DNA from: Axinella damicornis
Taxonomy: Eukaryota; Porifera; Demospongiae; Axinellida; Axinellidae
Reading direction: 5' to 3'
DNA length: 64,000 nt
Assembly (NCBI GenBank): GCA_963931865.1
Contig: OZ007516.1
Location: forward strand, 5,739,897 to 5,803,896
Both the position numbers and the translations under genes were made by a program. Of the stretch, positions 56,339 through 64,000 are shown one piece after another. Within the stretch, counting starts at the first letter, position 1; each line of letters begins with the position of its first letter. The notes under the pieces were generated by a model. The model saw only the letters and a list, made by a program, of their open reading frames with translations, searched no databases and was not told the DNA's origin.

Positions 56339-59101
56339 ATGTGATGAAGTGTAAGGTGTCACTCAGTTGGGCCAAGGCTACACAGGTGCGCAGAGAATAG
56401 GGGGAGTGTGAAACGTACTCCTTACTGATAAGAGATACTGCTAACCACATTCATCCCATTAGGTGCATGTAGCTAGAATCAACAGGTTGTACACACCCTA
56501 CATACAAATACCTTACATGTATGTGGAAGGTATAGTAGTGTGGATGTATAATAGCGTATACACCCCTTGAAAATGAGAGTACAATATTCATATACACTAG
56601 TTAGGCCACCACAACATTCCTCTACGAACTAGGAAACATGAACAAGAGGGTCATATAACCATCCAGAGTATTAGTAATTTATAAAACCATATCGGTATGT
56701 AGACATGTGGGGCTCAAGGTCGAACACATCATGCATACCCCACAGAACTTCTGTCAGCAACATGAGAAAACATCTGTTTACTGTATACAGATACGTACAT
56801 GTACCTAAAGAGTTAGTGAGGCTAAAACACAGACACTAAAGACCTAAAACCGAAAGGATCTTGCTAACATACATGTACTTAAAGTAGGACTTCATAGTGT
56901 GAGAGGAGCCCCTTACCCAGCACTGGAGTAGTGAATGGATTGTATTTTGTATCAAGACTGCTCAGGCCCAAAGCAGGGACAGATGTTATCAAGCTCATCT
57001 TTCAATTGAGGTAGAGTGAGTTTGTACACTGTTGAAGTTGAATACACAGTAGATTCCCCCAATAACCACAGAAATTGACCACATACGACAGGCTATCCCC
57101 CTTTCTTTGCAAAATCACAACCTGGGTACAATCCTGCGATATACCCAACAATATGTCCATACACGGCAGATTCCTAATCATCGCCTTCGATGCTGGATAC
57201 ACAAAGTGGATTTTTCACATACCATCCTTCATGCAGGGGAGCAACGACTGCAAAGCCTGCTTGTGTCCCACTTGTACAGCACTTCTTGGTTACAAAAAAG
57301 TTGCTATGGTAACCAAATGCTAAGCGTTTGAATTCGTAATATTACATGACATAATACATTGTATAACTACATTGTACCCCCAATAAACATAAAACTGCAT
57401 GCATGCAACAATCGTTGTTTTTTTTCAATAACAGCACACAACATCATGTACGATATCGCTCAACCCCCACTCTGTGTGTACTTGAAAGAACTGGAATCAG
57501 GCAATAGAAAGCCTGTGGCTAGTAAATAAGCATTATACGTACACCATGGATTCATGACATGACGTTTGCTCCAAACTTCATCTGTGGTTTTGCACCTCAG
57601 TTTCGTTGTGGTGGCTTGTATGAGGATCTTTGGATTGGGGACTTGAGGATTGAATGGTTTGACAGGCTGTCACAGACAGGACACTGTCCTCCATATGCTA
57701 TAGAGGTTAGGGTTAGCATAGATGCTGTATAGCTAGCCATCCATGCGTGCAGCAACAAAAAAACATCGTTGCTGCATGCAGGGAGGGGGGGGGGGAGGGA
57801 GGCTAATGTACAGCATGTGGAGGATAATGTTCAGTCTTTGTTAAGAAGCCATTCAATCCACATGCCAAAATGACAACATTCAATCTAGCCTCATTCCCAG
57901 GCTCCCCCATACACAGGAGCCTGGGAACAAGGCTACGTTCAATCCTGGTGCAAACTACCACCACACAACAAAGCTGTTCGATCGAATTGCGCAAAGTCTG
58001 GCACAAAACCATTTGACCCAATCTACAAATCGTTCAATCTGTGATAGAGTACGTTGGGCAATAATTTACCACTACAACAATTGAACTACCACAATATTGT
58101 AGCGCTGAAATATTGAAACCCAGATAGTACTGATGATGTACAAATGTACTGAATCAAGCCTCATGTGACACTATGTTACATCTATGTCAGGGACATGGCG
58201 GAATAAACAGCTTATTTGCAGTGTTTCATACGGAAAAACAGAGATTGCTTCCTTGCCACAGATGTCACAAAAGTCATCTGATTAAATCATGGAGGCACTC
58301 AGCTATGCAGACGGTGTGAGCAGAGCCACAGCTGGCATGAAGAACTGGAATTGCTAGCTGGAGGGATATCTAAAGTTAAAGTGTAGTGTCCATATGCAAA
58401 CACGGTTCGTTAACGATTGGGAGTCAGCAAAACTACTTGCAAGAGTGGTGAGTTCAAAGCCGGGTGGCCCCCTATTACGTGATGTGCGAAAGAGGGATGG
58501 ATGATCAGGCCTAGCCTCATTTCCAAGCCATTTTCCGAACTTTCTGTGAAATTCGATCTTTGGAATAAACCGACTTCATACATGTAACTGCAGGAATGAA
58601 TACCACTTTTACAATTCTACAAATTGTGTACTCAAGCACATTCCTCAAGTAGTGGCTAGTATAGGTGGGGGTGTGGGCGCGCGCAAATTAACGTATCACG
58701 TGACTACCCAACCAAAACAATCTAGCCAGCAGAGAAATTAGCATCCCTAGTAACAGTAAAACAGGGCTAGGATTAGACAGAGAGGAAGCACAGCATGTAC
58801 TTTACCAAACTATGAAGTTGTAAACTAGTTCACTTTCCCGTTCCCCGAAAAAAACTGGAAGAACACCAAAAATTTGCTATCCGCCATTTTAAAAATGGCG
58901 GAGCAGATCAAAGAGTTAGCGGCATGCGGCCCGAAATAACTCACACACCAATTCTTCCTCTTTCTCCATGCCAGTAGGCATCTGTGGGACCGTCCTGTTG
59001 ATGGTGTTGTACTCAGACAGGTCCGGGAGGTCCTCGGCATGGTAAATAGGAAGGGGCTTGGTGGCATCCAAAGCCCGCGCTCGGAACGACAGCTTGCTCA
59101 T
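43151..59101 (-). CDS. EPC1: Enhancer of polycomb homologue, 16 exons
   Basis: Scaffold subunit of NuA4/TIP60 histone acetyltransferase, nuclear. Exons in gene order: 58949-59101, 56144-56300, 53039-53121, 52431-52493, 51827-51922, 51642-51749, 51241-51308, 49188-49268, 48937-48978, 47547-47679, 47152-47216, 46893-46932, 46591-46740, 45364-45524, 44625-44768, 43151-44411. Phases agree and sum to 934 aa (human EPC1 836). EPcA domain: MSKLSFRARALDATKPLPIY, YNTINRTVPQMPTGMEKEEE, VPDYDLDSEDEEWL, MMDRLEKGSG, LLKDDDDLVLAVYDYW, NPYMAFRKRTEKMQTRKN, MLKLKRDLARA. Downstream: DEEPDGIFSFKRKPHIKYHS, GDWPWYGS and SRRRVGRGGR as in vertebrate EPCs. The last exon is Ser/Thr-rich and stops at TAA 43151. The junctions around 48937-49268 are least certain: a weaker donor would give VYDLELASKQLLWQ instead. 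EPC1 and EPC2 cannot be told apart. Confidence 0.93.
45700..46095. repeat. About 30 bp minisatellite in EPC intron
   Basis: About 13 units of GAGTTGGCTGTATGGCCCCG(TGACGTTACT). It contains a TGACGT (CRE half-like) core in most units. Lies between EPC exons 46591-46740 and 45364-45524. Confidence 0.93.
46754..46783. repeat. Poly-G run (about 30) at an EPC splice acceptor
   Basis: On the EPC strand this is a C run ending about 13 bases before the acceptor of exon 46591-46740. Confidence 0.95.
47811..48160 (-). pseudogene. Unidentified protein-like fragment in EPC intron
   Basis: The minus strand reads MHHLWELFTQIWYALRACVT and onward to KLQCDTLISMKNAIVVET (47811-48047), preceded by a broken frame with DECWANCIQCVGSNIKTLPDV. 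It has the look of an old transposon protein fragment. I do not recognise the family and see no splice sites that would join it to EPC. Confidence 0.3.
50127..50738. mobile_element. Foldback element, about 612 bp, in EPC intron
   Basis: Ends TAGCCTCGTTCCCAGGCCCC and GAGCCTGGGAACGAGGCTA. Inside each end is a CACGTG-type block (TTATCACGTGCGTGACGTCA at left, GTGACGTTTCTCACGTGACA at right). The interior of about 400 bp has no known protein. Same plan as 54086-54634. Confidence 0.85.
50762..50960. repeat. Two-copy tandem repeat, about 95 bp
   Basis: CACAGCTCATGTACTTCCCA through CAATCAATGGATCAAGCAAA occurs twice with a few differences; in EPC intron. Confidence 0.85.
51929..52240. repeat. GGGA tetranucleotide-rich tract at an EPC splice acceptor
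   Basis: About 310 bp of GGGA/GGAGGGAGG. On the EPC strand it is a polypyrimidine tract that runs directly into the acceptor of exon 51827-51922. Confidence 0.95.
52559..52850. repeat. Three-copy tandem repeat, about 95 bp
   Basis: Units start TGTTGCCGGGGCTGCTTG and include ACAAGACCC(A/T)C(T/A)GCGGTTA and GCAGGCTACATTAGCTCCAG; divergence 10-20% by eye. In EPC intron, followed by a two-copy GCAGAACCCTCTCTGGGCCCA repeat at 52911-53000. Confidence 0.85.
53190..53935 (-). repeat. TG microsatellite plus GCAGCAG-rich minisatellite unit, copy 3
   Basis: Two TG-rich runs (about 53190-53281) border GAAGGAAGTGGGATG; 53448-53790 holds about eleven 30 bp units of CCCCGATTGAGTCCGCTTCA(ACTGCTGCTC). The far side carries the reverse complement of the conserved edge with CA repeats, so the unit is a large inverted structure. 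Confidence 0.9.
54086..54634. mobile_element. Foldback element, about 549 bp, in EPC intron
   Basis: Ends TAGCCTCGTTCCCAGGCTCC and GGAGCCTGGGAACGAGGCTA, with CGCACGTGATACG and GACGTCA blocks inside as in 50127-50738. No transposase. Confidence 0.85.
55131..55615 (+). repeat. GCAGCAG-rich minisatellite unit, copy 4
   Basis: Begins TGTGTGTGACGGAAGTGGG, then GGGGAGCAGCAG(T/C)-(N)GAAGC-type units, ends CGGCGCCGGATTACTCACGT. It is the same family as 32698-33225. Confidence 0.9.
56302..56337. repeat. GT/CA microsatellite forming an EPC splice acceptor
   Basis: About 17 GT units; on the EPC strand it reads (CA)n directly followed by the AG acceptor of exon 56144-56300. Confidence 0.95.
57886..57935. 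mobile_element. Short palindromic MITE
   Basis: TAGCCTCATTCCCAGGCTCC / GGAGCCTGGGAACAAGGCTA, about 10-base loop. The rest of EPC intron 1 (56301-58948) holds no feature I can identify except unassigned short frames near 57000-57330. Confidence 0.85.
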
Positions 59102-60204
59102 GGCGATTCAAAAGCCCAACACCACCACTAAAAAAACGCCCCTAAAACCGCCTCTCCGGGCACTCGGGGAACTTTATTTCGTACACACGAATAGAGCAAT
59201 CATTCCTAGTTACAACAAAGGTATTGCCATAACGAAGGATCCATCCATTGTGTCAGAACAGGCTTCCCTTTTCGCCGACTTTCTTCGTTCAGATACGGAG
59301 AAGTGTCGCCATTTGCAACGGGCGGCGGATTAGGAATGCCCGAAACAGGAAGTGCGGTCACATGAAACATAACATCGAGTACCTCCGTGCACTCTCGGAT
59401 AACTCTGTAAAATACCCCTTAACAATAACGACGACTAGAGGCTTCATAGCTAGTGGGTCGGTATGTAACTAGATGAACAGAATTTTTGATTGCAGCTGTA
59501 GTGATCACTGAATAATAGGGGGAGTGTTTGAATAGTGATAAATACACAGTAAAGTTTCTTCATCTCTTCATGATTTTCTTCACGTCTTCTTTGCTTTCAA
59601 CTGGGCAAGGGAAGAAATTCAGCAAGAAATTCAATACAGGTGGCCGTAAATCCAGTGTGCAATGCTCCTTTGAAAAAAGCTCTTTATCCGGATATATGAC
59701 CCACAGCAAACAGAGGACAGTGTTGCTCCTCCCTTATGGCTACATAATTATAGGTTAGACGATGAGTCTATGGAAACTGCAGGGGCCAGGGGCCCTCAGG
59801 TTATAGCTTTGCAAGCACAACAAGGACACTACTAAGGGTCCAAATCCTGTAGTTCCATTGGACAAGACATCTAACTCAAGTGTAGCAAGGTAGAACGATT
59901 GGTCTCTTAGCAGAACAACGTATGGGGCTGCATTTAAGCAGAGTCATTGTAATTAGCACAAGACTATGGCTCGAGCTGTGAGTAACAAAATCCACCCTTG
60001 GATATCTGCTTTGAATAGAAGAGGTTCTCAATGAAGACCTTACTCCAGCACCTTACTCAAAAGCGTGGGAAATCCGCAGTTCATAGACACCACAGGGTTT
60101 AGACATTCCCTAACTAGACGTACTATAGCCACCCCCAATATAGTCCCTTTGCATTTGTACAGTACATGAGCTAAGCAAGCATGAGCATACACGTAGCAAC
60201 CAAC

Positions 60205-60378
60205 CTGCTTCTTCTGTGCCTTCAATGCTTCTCGCATGGCCTCCTGCAACTGCCGTGGTACCCTATTTTTCTTGCCTTTCTTCGCCACCTTGCGGTGGTG
60301 GATGCCCTCCTTCAGCGTCCGCACAGTCTCCTCCTCAACCAGACTGACTGTGCCGTCACCAAACCATTCTACCCAAAA
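60205..60378 (-). CDS. PWWP-domain exon, DNMT3-like (partial gene)
   Basis: A single 58-codon, phase-0 exon bounded by TTTTGCTTCAG and CAG|GTTGGT. It reads FWVEWFGDGTVSLVEEETVR, then a Lys-rich linker (KVAKKGKKNR), then RQLQEAMREALKAQKKQ. This is the second half of a PWWP domain: the W-x-x-WFGDG strand and C-terminal helix are most like DNMT3A/B (WVMWFGDGKFS), where the domain reads H3K36 methylation. The preceding exon with the PWWP motif itself was not found up to 64000, nor was any methyltransferase exon toward 59101, so another PWWP protein cannot be excluded. It lies 1.1 kb upstream of EPC in the same orientation. Confidence 0.65.
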
Positions 60379-60626
60379 CTGAAGCAAAAGCAAAGAGCTG
60401 CGTAATAAAGATTGGAAAAACAACACTCATGTTATGAATACGCTGTACAGTATTACTATTAGGCTTCTAAATGGGAAAATGGATGCTGGATTCAGTACAT
60501 AGCTTGCTCACAGAGTACCAGTGCTGGGGTGTATGGATTCCATAATCCATACCATCATAATGGAGTTTAATAAACGTTCTGCTCATAACTGCTCTGCCTT
60601 CAGGGTGAGGTCCAAAGGTCTGTGCT

Positions 60627-60732
60627 AGTCTCGTAGAATGGGGTCTGGCAAGAGCGCATAAGTAGATCGCACCCCCCGGAGTACTCCACGCGACCTACTT
60701 ATGCACTCTTGGGTCTGGCCATGCGAGACTAG
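60627..60732. mobile_element. Palindromic MITE, second family
   Basis: Arms CTAGTCTCGTAGAATGGGGT ... and their near complement ending GCGAGACTAG, with inner GCGCATAAGTAG.TCGC / GCGACCTACTTATGC. Confidence 0.8.
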
Positions 60733-61177
60733 ATTTGTGCATCAGTGGGGTACTGATTCCTTAGCCTAGCCTCGTCCAGGGCTCTCTGTCCCAGATTTTG
60801 TCCTTGAGAAAAATTGAGAAGGAACACCACGGAAGATATTGCACGTGAGATAGCGCTACTATGACATCACTGGAAGTATTGGTAGACATAGCTCAGTGTA
60901 TCCTCCCAGATGCTAAGTTGTCTTGATCTTGGTTCCCCAGCTCCTGCGCTGACAATGACAAGCATTCCATGGCATTGATTGTTACCTTTGATGTAACATC
61001 ACGGCGGCACCATCTCAAAATTTGGAACAGAGATCCAGGGTACGGGGGCTGGGTACTTGCCAGTACTTGCTATTGTACTGATTGCGGACATCGGTACATT
61101 CAATATGAACTCTAAAAGTGAAGGGGTGCTGAAAATTGGAGATACCAAATTAGCGAACTAGCAAACTTTTGGGCACG

Positions 61178-61460
61178 TTTTAGTAGTGTTACTCCACTCT
61201 AGGGGTAATTACAATAAGAATGCCAAGAATTTGCCAAAAATGTTCATGCGCTAGGGTTTCCCCCATCAGGGAAACATACATGCACACAAAGCTTGCACAG
61301 AGAGATGAATCGTGAAATGTTACTCCACACTGCGCATGTTGTAGTGCTGTTACTCCACTCTAGGGGTATGGAGTCGATTATAGTAATTAGCTTAAGAATG
61401 TCAATTTTCGTTTCCTCCACCAAGGTCACATACACGGACACAGAGCTAGCACGGAATTGT
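61178..61460. repeat. Two diverged copies of an about 110-170 bp repeat
   Basis: Both contain GTTACTCCACTCTAGGGGTA, then an AAGAATG block, a TTTCC(C/T)CCA(C/T)CA block and a CATACA(C/T)G...ACA(C/A)AG(C/A) block. Function unknown. Confidence 0.65.
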
Positions 61461-61470
61461 GCACGTTAGG

Positions 61471-61890
61471 ACTGTATAGTGGGTTATTTCCGAGCGGTGC
61501 CAATTTTTGCTATTTTGATGACTCACCAACAAGTCTCAAAATTTTCCACCCATGAAATTTTCAACCCATAATCGTGCTGTACAATGCGTAGGTGCTGCCA
61601 CAAGTGACAAAAAAAATGAGGCCAGCAACTCTTGCCACAGCAAATGGATTAGCACAGATGCTATTCTCGCGTTAGCATGTTACTTCTTCTCCAACACTGG
61701 CCTCCCACGTGTCTCTTACTGACAAAGTACGTAGTAGCCTCTCCCACAGTTGAAACTTCGGCTTCTCAATAACTAAATTTAAGAGTCAGACTTCGTATTA
61801 TGTCATTTGTGATATAGCGGGCGACACAAAAATTAGAACCACGGAAATTAATTCTGACGACCTTATCAACAAAATAACCCACTATACGGT
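61471..61890. mobile_element. MITE with terminal inverted repeats, about 420 bp
   Basis: Ends ACTGTATAGTGGGTTATTT and AAATAACCCACTATACGGT are complementary apart from one position. The AT-rich interior has no coding frame. It may be non-autonomous, family unknown. Confidence 0.8.
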
Positions 61891-63053
61891 ATTTGGCACT
61901 GAGTGCACATTATATAGTGTTTAGCCAATTACAAGCGATAGACACCAATTGGCATCATGGCTATTATGGCAAAGCTGTACTACAGCCAATGCCAGCCACA
62001 ATTGTTGTATCCAGTCTGTGGTTAGGTAGGGGCTCTCCCTACTTATATCAGCAGTTTGGTCTTCAAAGCTCTCAAACATGCAAAGGGCAGAGAGCAGTTG
62101 CAATTACTTCACAAAACCACGTGACTAAGCAGCATAGTACTCACCAAGGCCACTAGAGTTGTAAACGCCAGCATATTATGCCAAAAGTCAAGTTGGTCAT
62201 TGATTGCCTCGATCGTGAAATCGACTTATTGACCACATTTTCAATCTTCTGAACGCTGGAAGCAGAAACACAGCGGAGGTGCAGCAGCTCTTAGACTTCA
62301 AAATGTCAAGACAGTTCTAGGGCTGCACCTTGCTGTCAGCAAGGAAAGGCAAAGACGGTATACACAACATGCAGCGGTAAGCGTCTTCAACAGAACTGTA
62401 TCTTTCACAAAAACATACCCAAGTTCAAATGGATGATGTATCTAACCTTTGTTAACTCTGCAGAGCTTCATTTTCAACTTCTCTGAAGCTGGAAACTATG
62501 AGTAAAATGCTTTTATAAGATTGACATCACGTGACCTCACTTAATTCCGTACTTTGGGATAATTGCATTCCAGCAAATAATTGGTTAAATGACTCCGGCA
62601 GTACTCAGTGAATTGGTTTCTTCCCCCTCCATTCCCCTTTGTCTCACGTAGTCAGATCCCATTCCGCACAGAGGGGTCTGGGACATGGCCATGGAGTGGC
62701 TTGTTACTCAGGAATTCAATCAGTAATTCAGTCATGGCCGATTGTTTAGATTATGTGATTAATTCTGAGCATCGTGATGGTGTTGGTAGCAACTGCAACT
62801 GTGATGTCAGTCACATGCTAATGCACTTGCCATGGCTTGAGGCTCTTGTACAGGGTGCCCTCATTACCCCCATGTGTGCATGCACAAAGTGGGGTTAACT
62901 CTTTAGGGTCCACAGCGCATTGGCGTCCTCACATACTTATAAGAAAATGGGCGGTTTTTTCCAGCTGGTCAAACAGCACGATAACTAGACAGCTACATGT
63001 AGCTCAGTGATCGGCTCCGCCCAGTGCATCTGCCCCTTCCTGCCTTGGTAAAC

Positions 63054-63215
63054 TAGCCTCGTTCCCAGGCCTACCCCATTTTTTCTATTCTTCGGTTTCC
63101 GTTGACAATAATACACGGATGCGGAAGGGCGGTTCGCCGCCCTTCTGCATCCGTGTATTATTGTCAACGGAAACTGAAGAACAGAAAAAACGGGGTAGGC
63201 CTGGGAACGAGGCTA
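63054..63215. mobile_element. Near-perfect 162 bp palindrome of the TAGCCTCGTTCCCAGG family
   Basis: Both arms of about 78 bp match with about three differences (for example TCTATTCTTCGGTTTCCGTT against AACGGAAACTGAAGAACAGA). The centre is GGGCGGTTCGCCGCCC. The outer 17 bases are the family consensus, so it is the best preserved copy in the window. Confidence 0.92.
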
Positions 63216-63396
63216 TTGGTAAACAGTAACATGTCCTAGGCAATGCTGAATGCCGTGTGCAATGCCATTTAAGACTTCAATAAACTCTTAACTTCAAATT
63301 TAATATAATCACATACTTCAGGTAGCATGTTACTGAATACTGCACTGTGATTGATACACACTCCACAGTGTGGGTAACATGGTGCTCTATGGCCAT

Positions 63397-63397
<1 letters not shown>

Positions 63398-63428
<31 letters not shown>
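63398..63428. repeat. Poly-C run (about 31)
   Basis: Uninterrupted C run in an intergenic region or unseen intron. Confidence 0.95.
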
Positions 63429-63430
<2 letters not shown>

Positions 63431-63723
63431 CCTCCTCACCATGCCTTTGGGAGGTGGCTTCAATTTGTCTTTTTTCCTTCTACTGTGAGAGATAATTCTT
63501 CCTGGCCACCCTACATGTATTTGTGTGTGTGAGTATGTACATATGTACACGTGTTAGTGTACATACAGTGTGTGTATGGTGTTGTAGAGGCTCATCACGA
63601 GCTATATGTGAACTCAACTCAAGTAGTCAAGTTCATAAAGTAGCAGAATTCACTCAGTCCATGGACCACAGACCAAAACATCATGACTTTCTATTGTGAA
63701 TTCTGAAGCTAATTTCATGTACG

Positions 63724-63811
63724 TAGCCTCGTTTTCCATGGCCTCACCCAGCTTTTCGTCGCTTCCATACCGCAAGCAACGGAAGATGGGTTGGGACCTG
63801 GGAATGAAGGT
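63724..63811. mobile_element. Palindromic MITE, diverged copy
   Basis: TAGCCTCGTTTTCCATGGCC ... GGGACCTGGGAATGAAGGTA with CAGCTTTTCGTCGCTT inner block. Nothing else is recognised to 64000. Confidence 0.7.
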
Positions 63812-64000
63812 AAAGTTTGCATGTATGCAAATGTGCAAACGAGATTGCTGAGTACCTTAGCGTGAGGCAACTCATCTGTCTGCACAGGCTACAATCTCAG
63901 GTAGGGTTTGTGCAAATTGTATATATGTGGCAATAGTTACTGGTTAGTCATGCTCAGGAATGCTATGGTTACCACACATGCAATGGTACATCCAACGGAC

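Noticed and set aside
57002..57323. Overlapping 66-82 residue frames on both strands
   Set aside because: No motif, no splice context, and both strands are open to a similar extent.
58410..58490. Possible tRNA-like sequence (GAGTTCAAAGCC)
   Set aside because: Only a weak B-box match with no supporting arms.
59100..59333. Plus-strand frame MAIQKPNTTTKK... overlapping the EPC start
   Set aside because: It begins within the EPC start codon region on the opposite strand, has no family resemblance and is more simply the EPC promoter and 5' UTR.
59570..59733. Minus-strand frame ending ...ESKEDVKKIMKR that might be a final exon of the PWWP gene
   Set aside because: Splice evidence is weak and the peptide matches nothing I recognise; not enough to join it to the PWWP exon.

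Overview
The window is eukaryotic, intron-rich and very repeat-rich. Small coding exons (40-170 bp is typical) are separated by short introns and belong to conserved animal gene families. There is no operon structure, ribosome binding site or CRISPR. The mix of a compact metazoan gene set, a tyrosine-recombinase (Ngaro-type) retroelement, many short palindromic elements, and MITEs suggests a marine invertebrate. A demosponge is my best guess, but the sequence alone does not prove it.

Layout, left to right. (1) 1-1664: partial second copy of the DNPEP (aspartyl aminopeptidase) gene, minus strand, carrying two intact exons and a tRNA-derived SINE. (2) 4632-12944: the full DNPEP gene, minus strand, 16 exons assembled here with consistent splice phases into about 455 aa. 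(3) 13059-20726: a complete-looking Ngaro-type retrotransposon, plus strand. It has split direct repeats (A1...B1-A2-B2), a spliced gag, a reverse transcriptase/RNase H frame and an overlapping tyrosine-recombinase frame. A roughly 1.6 kb array of palindromes lies in the predicted gag intron. The element sits about 115 bp upstream of the proposed DNPEP start codon. (4) 20727-25037: C-rich minisatellites, foldback elements, a decayed HSPBAP1 fragment, a foldback element with a small HIRAN-like frame, and weak unassigned exons. (5) 25038-39643: an ankyrin-repeat gene, minus strand, one repeat per exon, 16 exons found, 3' end not found. Its introns hold several repeat insertions. (6) 39828-42326: HSPBAP1-like JmjC protein, plus strand, five exons, divergent from the ankyrin gene with 184 bp between start codons. 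(7) 43151-59101: Enhancer of polycomb (EPC), minus strand, 16 exons, about 934 aa. (8) 60205-60378: a single PWWP-domain exon, minus strand, most like the DNMT3 PWWP; the rest of that gene is not visible. (9) 60.4-64 kb: MITEs and a 162 bp near-perfect palindrome.

DNPEP is a cytosolic peptidase. EPC is a scaffold of the NuA4/TIP60 acetyltransferase complex, and the PWWP exon also points to chromatin. HSPBAP1 is a JmjC-fold protein. No pathway links all of them; the neighbourhood reads as an ordinary compact metazoan gene cluster shaped by mobile and palindromic elements. Exon coordinates were worked out by hand from reading frame, splice dinucleotides and family similarity, so individual junctions may be off by a few bases where stated.
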